Counted from the first letter of the stretch, positions 1 through 8,661 are shown. The stretch is 49,385 bases of DNA from Staphylococcus sp. GSSP0090 (GCF_013391405.1 NZ_JACBFD010000006.1:1-49385); one strand, 5' to 3'. Notes: a model not told the origin generated them from the sequence alone. Program-made: numbers and translations.

Positions 1-30
1 ATCCTGAGCCAGGATCAAACTCTCCATAAA
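1..30 (-). rRNA. rrs: 16S rRNA, 5' end only (partial)
   Basis: Read on the minus strand, the first 30 bases give the universal 16S 5' end (the AGAGTTTGATCCTGGCTCAG primer site preceded by ATGG). The gene runs leftward out of the window, so only its first bases are present. It lies downstream of recR in the same direction, which is the usual staphylococcal arrangement. The exact mature 5' end is uncertain by a few bases. Confidence 0.95.
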
Positions 31-143
31 TGAATTATGATGTTTGATTAGCTCATAAAATACTAATTTGTGTTATCTCTAACACTTGTTTTGAACCAAC
101 AATTGAATGTTGTGTTCGGAATTAACGTTGACATATTGCAATT

Positions 144-160
144 CAGTTTTCAATGTTCAT
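144..160 (-). promoter_or_regulatory. boxA-like antitermination element in rrn leader
   Basis: The minus strand reads TGAACATTGAAAACTGAA, which resembles the Gram-positive rrn boxA consensus (TGTTCTTTGAAAACT). It lies between the proximal rrn promoter and the 16S 5' end, where NusB/NusE-dependent antitermination signals are expected. Identified by eye. Confidence 0.5.
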
Positions 161-180
161 TTCTTCAACCACAAGAATTA

Positions 181-209
181 ATTTTACTCGCTTCAACTAA
201 GAAAGTCAA
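181..209 (-). promoter_or_regulatory. rrn promoter P2 (proximal)
   Basis: The minus strand shows TTGACT (204-209), a 17-base spacer and TAAAAT (181-186). This is a near-consensus SigA promoter about 150 bases before the 16S 5' end. With the second promoter upstream it forms the tandem arrangement typical of Bacillota rRNA operons. Confidence 0.7.
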
Positions 210-289
210 GAACTTTTTAAAATTAATTTTTCGTTGTGTTTAAGTCATTCATTTAATGTTTGTCGTTTTGTTTCGTCCGACAAGTAAAT

Positions 290-318
290 ACTATACACGC
301 TTAATTTACTTTTAACAA
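290..318 (-). promoter_or_regulatory. rrn promoter P1 (distal)
   Basis: The minus strand shows TTGTTA (313-318), a 17-base spacer and TATAGT (290-295), 109 bases upstream of the proximal rrn promoter. Together they fill the otherwise gene-free stretch between recR and 16S. I see no coding potential in 31-500. Confidence 0.65.
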
Positions 319-502
319 CGGTAAAATTTACACTATGAACTCGAGTTTTCATTACGTTTTCAGTAAAAAACAAACTTAACTAGAAATCAATATATAAAAG
401 TACGGTTTTTGCTTATTTATACATTGTATCACTACACTTTTTATATATTTTCCATTACATAGGCATACTTTAATTTCTTTTACACTTTTTTAATTTTATT
501 TA

Positions 503-540
503 CAAAAAAATAAAGCTATCTATTTGAGATAGCTTTATCG
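503..540 (-). terminator. Rho-independent terminator after recR
   Basis: The minus strand forms a stem ATAAAGCTATCT / AGATAGCTTTAT followed by a run of T. It lies 28 bases after the recR stop and separates the dnaX-ebfC-recR unit from the rRNA promoters. Confidence 0.85.
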
Positions 541-567
541 CTTTTTTCATATAGTGTTTTAACTGCG

Positions 568-1164
568 TTACATCTCTGTCCTACCCATAATAGCCTTAGA
601 TAATGTAACTTCATCAGCATACTCTAAATCGCCACCAACAGACAAACCTTGTGCTAATCTAGTAACAGTAATTCCAATCGGTTTTACTAACCTAGAGATA
701 TACATTGCTGTCGACTCACCTTCTAAATTCGGATTCATCGCTAATATGAGTTCTTTCACTTCTTCATCTTTGAGTCGGTTAATCAAACTTGGTATATTGA
801 TATCTTCTGGTCCAATGCCATCCATCGGCGAAATAGATCCATGCAAGACATGGTATAAGCCTTTATACTCTCGCATCTTTTCCATTGCAATAACATCTTT
901 ATCATCTTCGACTACACAAATAACCGATCGATCTCGTTGTTTATCCTGACATATATAACAAGGATCTTGTTCCGTAATATGTCCACACTCACTACAATAG
1001 GTAAGTTCTCTCTTCACATCTACTAATGCCTTAGCAAATTGTACAACGTCATCTTCTTTCATATCTAATACATGAAACGCCAGACGTTGAGCTGTTTTCG
1101 GCCCAATGCCTGGCAGTTTCATGAAACTGTCAATAAGTTTCGAAATTGGTTCAGGATAGTGCAT
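568..1164 (-). CDS. recR: Recombination mediator protein RecR
   Basis: A 198-residue protein of full family length. RecR forms a ring with RecO/RecF and helps load RecA at gapped DNA during recombinational repair. Visible in order: an N-terminal helix-hairpin-helix ([11 protein letters not shown], about 17-27), a four-cysteine zinc finger (C57, C60 and the CYIC pair near 69-72), then a Toprim domain beginning [10 protein letters not shown] (about 82) and a C-terminal [17 protein letters not shown] motif. It starts 4 bases after the ebfC stop, so it is probably translationally coupled. Gene order dnaX-ebfC-recR is conserved in Bacillota. Confidence 0.97.
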   Translation of the reverse strand: MHYPEPISKLIDSFMKLPGIGPKTAQRLAFHVLDMKEDDVVQFAKALVDVKRELTYCSECGHITEQDPCYICQDKQRDRSVICVVEDDKDVIAMEKMREYKGLYHVLHGSISPMDGIGPEDINIPSLINRLKDEEVKELILAMNPNLEGESTAMYISRLVKPIGITVTRLAQGLSVGGDLEYADEVTLSKAIMGRTEM

Positions 1165-1168
1165 ATGA

Positions 1169-1486
1169 TCACATTCCAGGAATGTTTAAGCCTTGCGTAT
1201 GCTTACCTAAACGTTCTTGTGTAAGTTCGTCTGCTTTGTTCATCGCTTCATTTGTTGCAGCAATTACTAAGTCTTGTAACATTTCAATGTCATCAGGATC
1301 TACCGCTTCTTCTTTAATCTCAACGTCTAGCACTTCTTTGTGACCTGATACTGTTACAGTAACCATACCGCCACCAGCTGTACCTTGAACTTTTTCTTCT
1401 TTAAGCTTTTCTTGCTCTTCGCCCATTTTCTTTTGCATTTTTTGCATTTGTTTCATCATTTGTTGCATATTTCCGCCACCGCGCAT
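1169..1486 (-). CDS. ebfC: YbaB/EbfC family nucleoid-associated protein
   Basis: A 105-residue protein of the YbaB/EbfC family of small dimeric DNA-binding proteins that coat nucleoid DNA. The N-terminus is methionine-, glutamine- and lysine-rich and likely coiled coil (about 6-35). It is followed by the family core with [20 protein letters not shown] (about 38-57) and a [16 protein letters not shown] helix region. Start supported by a strong ribosome-binding site (AAGGAGG) 8 bases upstream. Sits between dnaX and recR, its usual place; the precise role in recombination or replication is not settled for the family. Confidence 0.95.
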   Translation of the reverse strand: MRGGGNMQQMMKQMQKMQKKMGEEQEKLKEEKVQGTAGGGMVTVTVSGHKEVLDVEIKEEAVDPDDIEMLQDLVIAATNEAMNKADELTQERLGKHTQGLNIPGM

Positions 1487-1575
1487 AAATATATCCTCCT
1501 TAAAACTTATATATGATATTTAATATGATTCATCTTTTGTTTCATTATACATGCCTTTTTAATCATTGTCATGTA

Positions 1576-3288
1576 TCACTCTTCATCTATGATATTTACC
1601 GTACTTTCACCAAAAAGGTCTTTTGCTTTTTGAACTACGTCTACTTCTTCAGGTTCTGTCGTACTCGAAGCATTGTTATGTCCATCATCTGATGTACCTT
1701 GCTTCCTATTTTGTAGATATTCAGATCTCACACGCATCCACTGGTCTGCAGGTACTCCGACCACTTTGACAGTTTTATCTATAATGTTACAGACCACGTT
1801 TTCGATATTTTCACGTTTTTCATCGTCTTTATTCACAATTTCACAATGAATTTCTTCTTCTAATTTAATGAGTACATGCGTTTCACTAGCAGCCACTGGT
1901 TCAGAATTTTGTAAAAGGCTGACCAACGACTTCATATCATTGCTTTTAGCGTGATCTACAACTTCCTGCCAGTGATCTTTAAGTTGCTTAATATCATCTT
2001 TATTGGCTTTATCTAATACTTTTGCAATTTGCTGCATTGAAAAAGCGTTTTTAGACTGGCTATTTTTATTTATAGTACGCTTTGCTTGTTGTGGTGCTGC
2101 ATTGGCCGTTACACCATTGGCTTTAAGTGTTTTCAATTCACTTTCTAATTGTTCCATTCTTTGCAAGAGCACATCATTGTTTGGTTCAGTAGCTACACTT
2201 GTAGTCGCTAACGTTTGAACACTTTCTGGTTTTTCTTTTATCATTTCTGCGATTTTCACTAACAAGACTTCAAAATGTACACTTTGATTTACACTAAATC
2301 TAATAGAAACAAGTGTATCATTAATGATATCAATCATTTTGTAAAGAATTTCTAAGTCAAAATGCATCAATGCATCATATTCCGTATCTGCGTTCGCCGT
2401 CTTATTCATAATTGTATCTCTCACAAAGTAGATCATATCATTAATCAAACGATTAACTTCTTTGCCTTGCGAAATAAATTGATGATACGTAGCAAAGGCT
2501 TGCCTCACATCGCCTTCTACAACTTCCTTGAATAATTCATTTAAAGCTTTAGCATCTACACTCCCAGTAACATTCAATGCGTCCTCTAAAGTTAAATGTT
2601 CATCTCCAAAAGCGATTGCTTGGTCCATGATGCTCAATGCATCACGCATACCACCTTCAGATGCTTTCGCGATAAAGTTTAACGCCGCTTCATCATATTC
2701 GATTGTTTGCGATTCCGCTACAAACTTCAGCCTATCTACAATTTCTTCTTGGCTAATCGCTTTGAAATCAAATCTTTGCGCTCTTGATATAATCGTTGGA
2801 GGTATTTTATGTGGTTCTGTCGTCGCTAAGATAAAAATAGCGTGTGCTGGTGGTTCTTCCAATGTTTTAAGTAATGCGTTGAAAGCACCTGTAGTTAGCA
2901 TATGCACTTCATCAATAATATAAACCTTAAACTTTGATTCGCTTGGTGCATATTTTACTTTATCTCTAATATTCCTAATTTCATCTACACCATTATTACT
3001 CGCAGCATCAATTTCAATCACATCTGAGTTAGTTCCTCGCGTAATCCCTTTACAAATGACACATTCATTACAAGGTTCGCCATCTGAACGTTCTAGACAG
3101 TTAATTGCTTTCGCAAACACTTTTGCAATACTTGTCTTACCTGTCCCTCTTGGTCCGCTAAAAATGTAAGCATGGGATTGCTTCTCTTTTGAAATTGCAT
3201 TGCGTAGTGTTTTAGTTACATGTTCTTGACCTACTACATCTTCAAAACTCTGCGGTCGGAACATTCTATATAAAGCTTGATAATTCAC
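1576..3288 (-). CDS. dnaX: DNA polymerase III subunit gamma/tau
   Basis: The clamp-loader ATPase subunit of the replicative polymerase, 570 residues. Walker A GPRGTGKT at 45-52, zinc-binding cysteines C64, C73, C76, C79, Walker B/DEVH box (VYIIDEVHML, about 115-124) and sensor region (LATTEPHKIPPTIISRAQRF). These form the AAA+ core, followed by domain III and a variable linker. The C-terminus (about 420-570) is the tau-type extension ending in acidic KDLFGES...DEE. I chose the GTG at 3288 because GGAGGT lies 6 bases upstream and the protein then begins NYQALYRMFRPQSF as in relatives; an in-frame ATG at 3312 precedes the ribosome-binding site. Confidence 0.96.
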   Translation of the reverse strand: MNYQALYRMFRPQSFEDVVGQEHVTKTLRNAISKEKQSHAYIFSGPRGTGKTSIAKVFAKAINCLERSDGEPCNECVICKGITRGTNSDVIEIDAASNNGVDEIRNIRDKVKYAPSESKFKVYIIDEVHMLTTGAFNALLKTLEEPPAHAIFILATTEPHKIPPTIISRAQRFDFKAISQEEIVDRLKFVAESQTIEYDEAALNFIAKASEGGMRDALSIMDQAIAFGDEHLTLEDALNVTGSVDAKALNELFKEVVEGDVRQAFATYHQFISQGKEVNRLINDMIYFVRDTIMNKTANADTEYDALMHFDLEILYKMIDIINDTLVSIRFSVNQSVHFEVLLVKIAEMIKEKPESVQTLATTSVATEPNNDVLLQRMEQLESELKTLKANGVTANAAPQQAKRTINKNSQSKNAFSMQQIAKVLDKANKDDIKQLKDHWQEVVDHAKSNDMKSLVSLLQNSEPVAASETHVLIKLEEEIHCEIVNKDDEKRENIENVVCNIIDKTVKVVGVPADQWMRVRSEYLQNRKQGTSDDGHNNASSTTEPEEVDVVQKAKDLFGESTVNIIDEE

Positions 3289-3347
3289 TTTCGCACCTCC
3301 AATTGCATTCACAAACTATTATAGCACTGAACTTCACTCTTTGAATA

Positions 3348-3878
3348 TCAATTAAAAGCTTCTGAGTATACGACTTTTCCTTTCGGTTGCTCGAGTAGTT
3401 GATCCCATAGGAATTTGACCATGAAATAATTTGAAGGCACATCAAATGGACATGCTATATCATAGTCTTCTGCCGTGTCGTAGCCAAATTGATTATAATA
3501 TTTGGGGTCTCCTAAGACTAGAATGGTTGTATAGTCTTGTGTTTTGGCACGTTCTTCGACAGCCTGTATCAACGCCTTACCCAAGCCTTTATTTCTATAT
3601 TCTGGCAACACCGATAGTGGGGCTAATGCCAGAACAGTATATTGCTTTGTTTCATTAACCACCGCTATTTCTGATAGCATAACATGACCTACTACATCAC
3701 CGGTGCCATTTTTAGCTACAACTTCAAGCTCATAATTATATTCTGGCGCGTTTCTTAATCGCGCTACCAAATCTTGTTCATCGTGATTAGATTCTGCGAC
3801 ATCTGCAAACGCCTCTTTGATTGCTTCTAAGCTTTTTTCATAGTCATTTTCAGTTAATGTGCTTAAATATATTTGCAT
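3348..3878 (-). CDS. GNAT family N-acetyltransferase
   Basis: A 176-residue GCN5-related acetyltransferase. The acetyl-CoA binding motif A is visible as VLPEYRNKGLGKALIQAVEE (R/Q-x-x-G-x-G/A type, about 88-107). Motif B follows (TTILVLGDPKYYNQFGY), a 'YYxxFGY' pattern seen in the YhbS/Eis-like subgroup that acts on small molecules or proteins; substrate unknown. Start chosen at the ATG at 3878, preceded by a GGGGGGAT ribosome-binding site; an upstream in-frame ATG lacks one. Lies between the SRP RNA and dnaX, as in S. aureus. Confidence 0.85.
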   Translation of the reverse strand: MQIYLSTLTENDYEKSLEAIKEAFADVAESNHDEQDLVARLRNAPEYNYELEVVAKNGTGDVVGHVMLSEIAVVNETKQYTVLALAPLSVLPEYRNKGLGKALIQAVEERAKTQDYTTILVLGDPKYYNQFGYDTAEDYDIACPFDVPSNYFMVKFLWDQLLEQPKGKVVYSEAFN

Positions 3879-3989
3879 TGGTATCCCCCCAAACATTAAG
3901 TCCAAAACTTTGATGTGATAACACCGGCATCCCAACCATTTTCAAGACGATTCCAATATTTCAATCAAAGTGTTGCTTATATTTTAATA

Positions 3990-4033
3990 TAAAAAAAGAG
4001 CGACTGCTATCAAAAGATAAGTCACTCTTTATA
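3990..4033 (-). terminator. Terminator of the SRP RNA gene
   Basis: The minus strand reads AAAGAGTGAC ... GTCGCTCTTTTTTTAT, a stem-loop followed by seven T. It lies about 35 bases beyond the 3' end of the SRP RNA. An acetyltransferase start follows about 110 bases further on. Confidence 0.8.
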
Positions 4034-4065
4034 TATGTATATCATTTCATTAATTTTAAAATTAA

Positions 4066-4343
4066 AACCGTGCACCTTTGCTTCGAATACGTATCACAAA
4101 CGTTACCAAAGTCGACAGCTAAATCTCGGCAACCCTACGGCACATACGATGATCCACTTAATGCTGCTTCCGTCAGGACCTGACATGATTCATGGGTTCA
4201 TATTGCATAGGACCGAAATCTTCAAACACTACGTGCTTTGGGCAGACTTCACAAAAACGTACCCTTAGCAAAGGAATTAAGTCTCGCATAAAGCGGATTT
4301 CGAGTACAGGGAACCGCTACCTCCCCACCTAGCACGGCAAGAT
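4066..4343 (-). ncRNA. ffs: Signal recognition particle RNA, large (6S-type) form
   Basis: About 278 bases, similar in size to the Bacillus scRNA (271 nt). The 5' part on the minus strand reads GTGCTAGGTGGGGAGGTAGC, the conserved Alu-domain start. The S-domain helix 8 core GTCAGGTCCTGACGGAAGCA (about 4169-4188), with its GGAAGCAGC asymmetric loop that binds Ffh, is intact. The RNA scaffolds co-translational membrane targeting. Ends were set from the promoter (-10 at 4346-4351) and the terminator downstream, so they are approximate by a few bases. Confidence 0.95.
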
Positions 4344-4345
4344 AT

Positions 4346-4375
4346 ATCATACTATAATCTCATATTAGAATGCAA
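4346..4375 (-). promoter_or_regulatory. Promoter of SRP RNA gene
   Basis: Minus strand TTGCAT (4370-4375), 18-base spacer, TATGAT (4346-4351). The position predicts initiation at the SRP RNA 5' end. Confidence 0.65.
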
Positions 4376-4441
4376 GTATTACCTTTTGTATTGATTGCAT
4401 CCCTTTCAAACCGCTCACGCATCATTACTATCATTGCACAT

Positions 4442-5179
4442 TTACAGTTTATGGCGTCTAGAAAAATCATTGAATTTAAATTCGGTCGCCAAGTGTTTAG
4501 AAATATTATATTGAAATATCGTAGTGTCTTTTAAATGAACAATCCCACGCACTGTCGCTGTATAGGGTGGCTTAATTTCACCAAAAATTTCATATTCTAT
4601 CTCTCCAAACGGTTCAAATGTGATTGATTTGTTTGAATAACTAATTTCTAACCCCAATATTTCTTCAATGTATTGATATAAAGAGTTTGTAGCAATTTCT
4701 GCTGTAACATTCGGCACAATGCCTTCTATTAGATAGTCTTCGTCAATAATTTTCACTCTATCATCTATCTTCCTAGTACGTATCACATGACATAAGACTG
4801 TATTCATACTAACCTTTAAAGCTTCTTTCACTCTCGGAACATCACTTGCAGGCATTCTTTCAATCACTTTCACTTCCGTTTCATGTTGTAAACCTAAACC
4901 ACGTTGCACTTCTTTGAAACTGGTTAAATCAGCAAAAGGAAATTCTGTTACACCCTGATAAATGACAACAGAACCTTTTCCTCTAATCTTTTGTATCATA
5001 CCTTCTCTAACGAGTAAATTCAGTGCTTTACGTACGGTTTCACGTGATGCTTGATAAGATTCTACTAATTCATGTTCCGATGGCAATTGAGCACCGTACG
5101 ATATACGTGATTCAATGATATCTTTCCGCAATGTTTCATATATCGTAATAAATTTCTTCTGTGTCATCGTTTTGCTCAC
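4442..5179 (-). CDS. treR: Trehalose operon repressor TreR (GntR family)
   Basis: A 245-residue transcription regulator. The N-terminal GntR winged helix-turn-helix is recognisable (about 10-75: IYETLRKDIIESR..., LPSEHELVESYQASRETVRKALNLL). The C-terminal UTRA effector domain (about 95-240) is expected to bind trehalose-6-phosphate and relieve repression. It is third in treP-treC-treR, starting 14 bases after treC. Start uncertain: a GTG at 5179 or the in-frame ATG at 5167 (MTQKKF), both with weak ribosome-binding sites. The likely operator is the 7-bp-arm palindrome at 8402-8419. Confidence 0.93.
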   Translation of the reverse strand: MSKTMTQKKFITIYETLRKDIIESRISYGAQLPSEHELVESYQASRETVRKALNLLVREGMIQKIRGKGSVVIYQGVTEFPFADLTSFKEVQRGLGLQHETEVKVIERMPASDVPRVKEALKVSMNTVLCHVIRTRKIDDRVKIIDEDYLIEGIVPNVTAEIATNSLYQYIEEILGLEISYSNKSITFEPFGEIEYEIFGEIKPPYTATVRGIVHLKDTTIFQYNISKHLATEFKFNDFSRRHKL

Positions 5180-5192
5180 TGCCTTTTATATA

Positions 5193-6827
5193 TTATTGTG
5201 CAACTACTATAACGCCAAAGCCGTCCATTTTCCCATCTAACAACTGGCCATATTGTACAATGACTTGCCCATCTAATTTTAATGCTTCCGGTATCTCTAT
5301 ACGTTCTTTTGAGAAGTTTGCAACCACTGTCCAAGTTTCACCTTTATAATGACGTTTATATATAAATAATTCATTATGATCCATATACAATGGTTCAATA
5401 CTGCCATAAGTAATAATGTCATGCTCATGACGTAATTGAATTAAATGTCTATAGGTCTGAAGTATAGATTGCTCATCTTCGATAGCTGCTTCAACGTTTA
5501 TTTTATCAAAATTATTAGGGATATCAATCCATGGTGTACCTGAAGTGAAACCAGCATTTTCTCCAGCCGTCCATTGAACAGGCGTTCTAGAATTGTCACG
5601 TGATTTTTGTCCAAGAATGGTTAAAATTTCCTGCTCATCATATCCTGCTGACTTCATTTTGTCATAAGCATTTAAAGATTCAACATCACGATATTGTTTA
5701 ATATCATCAAATCCCGGATCAGTCATACCAATTTCTTCGCCTTGGTAAATATATGGTGTACCTTGCAATAAATGTAATACGGTTGCTAGCATTTTAGCGC
5801 TTTGTTTACGTAATGGTTCAGATGAGTCATCACCGAAACGCGTAACGACACGCGGTTGATCGTGATTACACCAAAATATTGCATTCCATCCGCCACCTTC
5901 ATAAATACCAAGTTGCCATTCCATTAAAATGTCTTTCAATTTATGAAAGTCTAATTTAGCATTTGACCATTTTTCTCCATCTACATAGTCTACTTTAAGA
6001 TGATGGAAGTTAAATACACTACTTAATTCTTGACGTTCTGGCGCTGTATACTTTATACAGTGATTGATTGTCGTCGAAGACATTTCACCAACAGTCATTA
6101 AGTCTTTATCACCAAAGGTTTGTTGATTCATTTCGTGTAGATAGTCGTGGACACGTGGTCCATCTGTATAAAATTCTTTTCCGATTTTTTCAGAGTTCTT
6201 GAATTCACCTTTAGAGATTAAATTGATTACATCAAAACGGAAACCATCTATTCCAAAATTAATCCAATAGTTAATCACATCGTATAACGCACGTCTAACT
6301 TCTGGATTATCCCAGTTTAAATCTGCTTGTGTAACATCAAACAGATGTAAATAATACTCATCTGTTTTTTCATCATATTTCCAAGCATTACCTCCGAATT
6401 TAGATTCCCAATTCGTTGGCGGTTCTGAATCTGCGGATTTTCTAAAGAAGTAATAATCTCTATAAGGACTGTTTTTATCTGCATAGGCTTGCTTGAACCA
6501 TTCATGTTCAGTTGATGTATGATTGATAACAATGTCCATCATCACTTTGATATCTCTTTTATGCGCTTCAGTCACTAACATTTCTAAATCTTCAATTGTC
6601 CCAAATTTTTCATTTACTTTATAATAGTTACTAATATCATAACCGTTATCATTCATAGGTGATTCATATACTGGCGTTAACCAAATATAATCTACACCTA
6701 GATATTGTATATAATCTAATTTTTCAATAATTCCCTGCAAGTCACCTTCACCACTACCAGTCGTATCATTAAACGACTTTGGATAAATTTGATAAACAAC
6801 GGACTTTCTCCAATCATTTTGTTTCAT
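5193..6827 (-). CDS. treC: Alpha,alpha-phosphotrehalase (trehalose-6-phosphate hydrolase)
   Basis: A 544-residue GH13 glycosidase that splits trehalose-6-phosphate into glucose and glucose-6-phosphate in the cytoplasm. GH13 motifs are all visible: region I DIVINHTS (98-105), region II GFRFDV with nucleophile D199, region III TVGEMS with acid/base E248, region IV NHDQPR (H322, D323). Length is normal for the TreC/TreA group. It follows treP by 99 bases, with a hairpin terminator between them, and precedes treR by 13 bases. Oligo-1,6-glucosidase is the main alternative by sequence, but the EII partner and TreR settle it. Confidence 0.95.
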   Translation of the reverse strand: MKQNDWRKSVVYQIYPKSFNDTTGSGEGDLQGIIEKLDYIQYLGVDYIWLTPVYESPMNDNGYDISNYYKVNEKFGTIEDLEMLVTEAHKRDIKVMMDIVINHTSTEHEWFKQAYADKNSPYRDYYFFRKSADSEPPTNWESKFGGNAWKYDEKTDEYYLHLFDVTQADLNWDNPEVRRALYDVINYWINFGIDGFRFDVINLISKGEFKNSEKIGKEFYTDGPRVHDYLHEMNQQTFGDKDLMTVGEMSSTTINHCIKYTAPERQELSSVFNFHHLKVDYVDGEKWSNAKLDFHKLKDILMEWQLGIYEGGGWNAIFWCNHDQPRVVTRFGDDSSEPLRKQSAKMLATVLHLLQGTPYIYQGEEIGMTDPGFDDIKQYRDVESLNAYDKMKSAGYDEQEILTILGQKSRDNSRTPVQWTAGENAGFTSGTPWIDIPNNFDKINVEAAIEDEQSILQTYRHLIQLRHEHDIITYGSIEPLYMDHNELFIYKRHYKGETWTVVANFSKERIEIPEALKLDGQVIVQYGQLLDGKMDGFGVIVVAQ

Positions 6828-6865
6828 ATCATTACCACCTTTACTTTTATTGTTTCGTTTTCAAA

Positions 6866-6902
6866 AAAGAAACCCGCTAAGCGATTTTAGCGAGTTTAAT
6901 TG
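6866..6902 (-). terminator. Intercistronic terminator between treP and treC
   Basis: Minus strand AAACTCGCTAAAA-tcgc-TTAGCGGGTTT followed by CTTTTTT: a good Rho-independent terminator lying inside the operon. It probably reduces treC/treR expression relative to treP through partial read-through, or marks a 3' end generated by processing. Confidence 0.75.
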
Positions 6903-6926
6903 TATTACTTATCTATCAGTCAATGT

Positions 6927-8354
6927 TTATTCTTCGACCATTTCTTTGGCTTTTTCTTTACTAAATTGTGACAGGAACACCGTAAATATTGCAGGTACGA
7001 TGATTGCAAGCAATGAACAAATACCATAAATAATCCAAAATTCCTTTTGAATTGAAATAATGGCAGGAACACCACCAACACCAACTTTACCTAATACACC
7101 ACTAGCACCTACAAGACCTCCTAAGACACAAGATGTAGAAATGGCAGCGATAAATGGATATTTCAGCGGTAAGTTCACACCGAATAGTGCGGGTTCTGTA
7201 ACACCTAAGAAACCTGAAACACCTGACGTCATCGCTAAACCTTGTTCTTTGCCCATTTTACGTTTTCTATAGACAAACCAAGCACCAAATGCTGCAGACC
7301 CTTGACAGATATTAGAAATGGCTAGAATTGGCCATAGGTATGTGCCTCCAAGTTGACTACCCATCAATTGGAAATCGACCGCCAAGAACATGTGATGTAA
7401 TCCTGTGATGACTAACGGTGCATAGAATAAACCATAGATGGCACCACCTAACCAACCTGCATGTTCAAACACAAACGTTACGCCACTCGTGATACCAGTA
7501 CCTAACCATAAGGCTACAGGTCCAATGACAATAAATGCTAAGAACCCTGTAATTAATAGTGCTACAGGACCAACGACCAACATTTTAATTGAATCATGAA
7601 CAAATTTATTTAAGAATTTCTCAATCTGAGCTAATACATATGCAGCAAGTAAAATTGGTAATACCTGTCCTTGATAGTTTAATTGCTTAATTTCCAATCC
7701 AAGAATATCCCAAGTTGGTATATTCCCTTTCGCAATATCATATTGCGATACAAGCTGTGGATTCATCAAAATCAAACCTAAAACTAAACCGAGAATTTGG
7801 CTACCACCAAATACACGCATACTACTCCAACCAATCAAAGCAGGTAAGAATATGAATGCCGTACTTGCAATGACATTAATAATATTTGATATATCACCAA
7901 GTTGCGGATACTGTTCTACAAGTGGTTTTGGACCAAATAGCCCTTCCATAGTAAGTAGATTGTTAATCCCCATTAATAAACCAGCAGTTACGATTGCAGG
8001 TAGAATCGGTATAAAAATATCTCCCAATAACTTAATCAATCTTTGAATCGGATTCCCTTTCTTCGCCGCTGCTGCCTTCGCATCGTCCTTAGACGCTTCA
8101 CTCACACCTGTTTCTTGAATAAATTGCTTGTAAACTTCGTCTACCGTACCAGGTCCAATAACGATTTGGTACTGGTTGTCTGCTTTAAATTGTCCTTTCA
8201 CTAAATCATTATCACTTAATCTATCTTTATCTACTTTATCATCATCTTTCAAGACCAGTCTTAGACGTGTCACACAATGCGTTGCTGTGTCCAAGTTGTC
8301 TTTGCCCCCAATAGCTTCGACGATATCTTGCACATCTTTCTTTTTAACAGCCAT
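6927..8354 (-). CDS. treP: PTS trehalose-specific EIIBC component
   Basis: A 475-residue membrane permease that imports trehalose and phosphorylates it to trehalose-6-phosphate. N-terminal EIIB domain (about 1-90) with phosphorylation-site cysteine C27 in TATHCVTRLRL; then a membrane EIIC domain (about 105-475) with roughly ten hydrophobic segments and the glucose-family GVTEPALFG motif (about 382). No EIIA domain is fused, so phosphate must come from an EIIA encoded elsewhere (EIIA-Glc type). First gene of the tre operon. Its promoter carries a TreR-like operator and a cre-like site. Confidence 0.95.
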   Translation of the reverse strand: MAVKKKDVQDIVEAIGGKDNLDTATHCVTRLRLVLKDDDKVDKDRLSDNDLVKGQFKADNQYQIVIGPGTVDEVYKQFIQETGVSEASKDDAKAAAAKKGNPIQRLIKLLGDIFIPILPAIVTAGLLMGINNLLTMEGLFGPKPLVEQYPQLGDISNIINVIASTAFIFLPALIGWSSMRVFGGSQILGLVLGLILMNPQLVSQYDIAKGNIPTWDILGLEIKQLNYQGQVLPILLAAYVLAQIEKFLNKFVHDSIKMLVVGPVALLITGFLAFIVIGPVALWLGTGITSGVTFVFEHAGWLGGAIYGLFYAPLVITGLHHMFLAVDFQLMGSQLGGTYLWPILAISNICQGSAAFGAWFVYRKRKMGKEQGLAMTSGVSGFLGVTEPALFGVNLPLKYPFIAAISTSCVLGGLVGASGVLGKVGVGGVPAIISIQKEFWIIYGICSLLAIIVPAIFTVFLSQFSKEKAKEMVEE

Positions 8355-8396
8355 GATGATTCACTCCCTTATAATTAAACTTTAAATATTAGTTGA

Positions 8397-8426
8397 AGTA
8401 TAACTTGTATAGACAAGTTTTGTAAA
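8397..8426 (-). promoter_or_regulatory. treP promoter
   Basis: Minus strand TTTACA (8421-8426), 18-base spacer, TATACT (8397-8402). The spacer is almost entirely occupied by the palindromic TreR-like operator, so repressor binding would exclude RNA polymerase. Confidence 0.7.
8402..8419. promoter_or_regulatory. Putative TreR operator
   Basis: Perfect inverted repeat AACTTGT-ATAG-ACAAGTT (7-bp arms, 4-bp centre). It is close to the TTGTATATACAA-type operators known for Bacillus TreR and lies between the -35 and -10 of treP. Confidence 0.75.
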
Positions 8427-8434
8427 GGTTTTCA
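8421..8434. promoter_or_regulatory. cre-like site (CcpA) at treP
   Basis: TGTAAAGGTTTTCA matches 13 of 14 positions of the catabolite-responsive element TGWAANCGNTNWCA and overlaps the treP -35. This suggests glucose repression of trehalose uptake by CcpA. Pattern match only. Confidence 0.55.
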
Positions 8435-8484
8435 TTATGAAGCGTCATTTTTTCTTATCCACTGCAATTTGACAAGCTTGATAT

Positions 8485-8525
8485 AAAAAAGCACCTACAA
8501 CACTTTACTCGTGTTATAAGCGCTC
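8485..8525 (-). terminator. Orphan Rho-independent terminator between tRNA-Ser and treP
   Basis: The minus strand can pair GCGCTTATAACAC with GTGTTGTAGGTGC (13 bp including three G-U pairs), followed by six T. It is the second terminator downstream of the tRNA, which already has its own at 8662-8701. Something transcribed between 8485 and about 8645 is therefore implied. Confidence 0.6.
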
Positions 8526-8626
8526 GAATAATAACTATATTCATCATAGGCATTCATCTTTTTAATATACTTACTGAAATGACCTTGTTTATTATTTGCT
8601 TTATGAAAATACTTGATCCGTCTTAA
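8495..8626 (-). other. Possible small gene or gene remnant, 43 open codons, no canonical start
   Basis: On the minus strand a frame is open from just after a stop near 8627 to TAG at 8495-8497. It encodes a hydrophilic, tyrosine/lysine/asparagine-rich stretch ending KMNAYDEYSYYSSAYNTSKVL. There is no ATG/GTG/TTG with a ribosome-binding site near its beginning; the first ATG is in KKM. The stop lies inside a strong terminator hairpin. It could be the decayed 3' end of a gene, a small protein with an unusual start, or part of a small RNA. I do not recognise it. The rest of the 8355-8734 interval holds the treP control region. Confidence 0.3.
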
Positions 8627-8661
8627 ATTTATAAATTTTAACTATCGAGAAAAGCGCATTA

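Noticed and set aside
1576..3288. Programmed frameshift producing a gamma form of dnaX
   Set aside because: I saw no A-AAA-AAG slippery site with a following stem in the expected region; the tau-length product seems to be the only one supported.
4035..4268. Open frame of 77 codons across the SRP RNA gene
   Set aside because: It lies on the opposite strand of a highly conserved RNA gene and has no ribosome-binding site.
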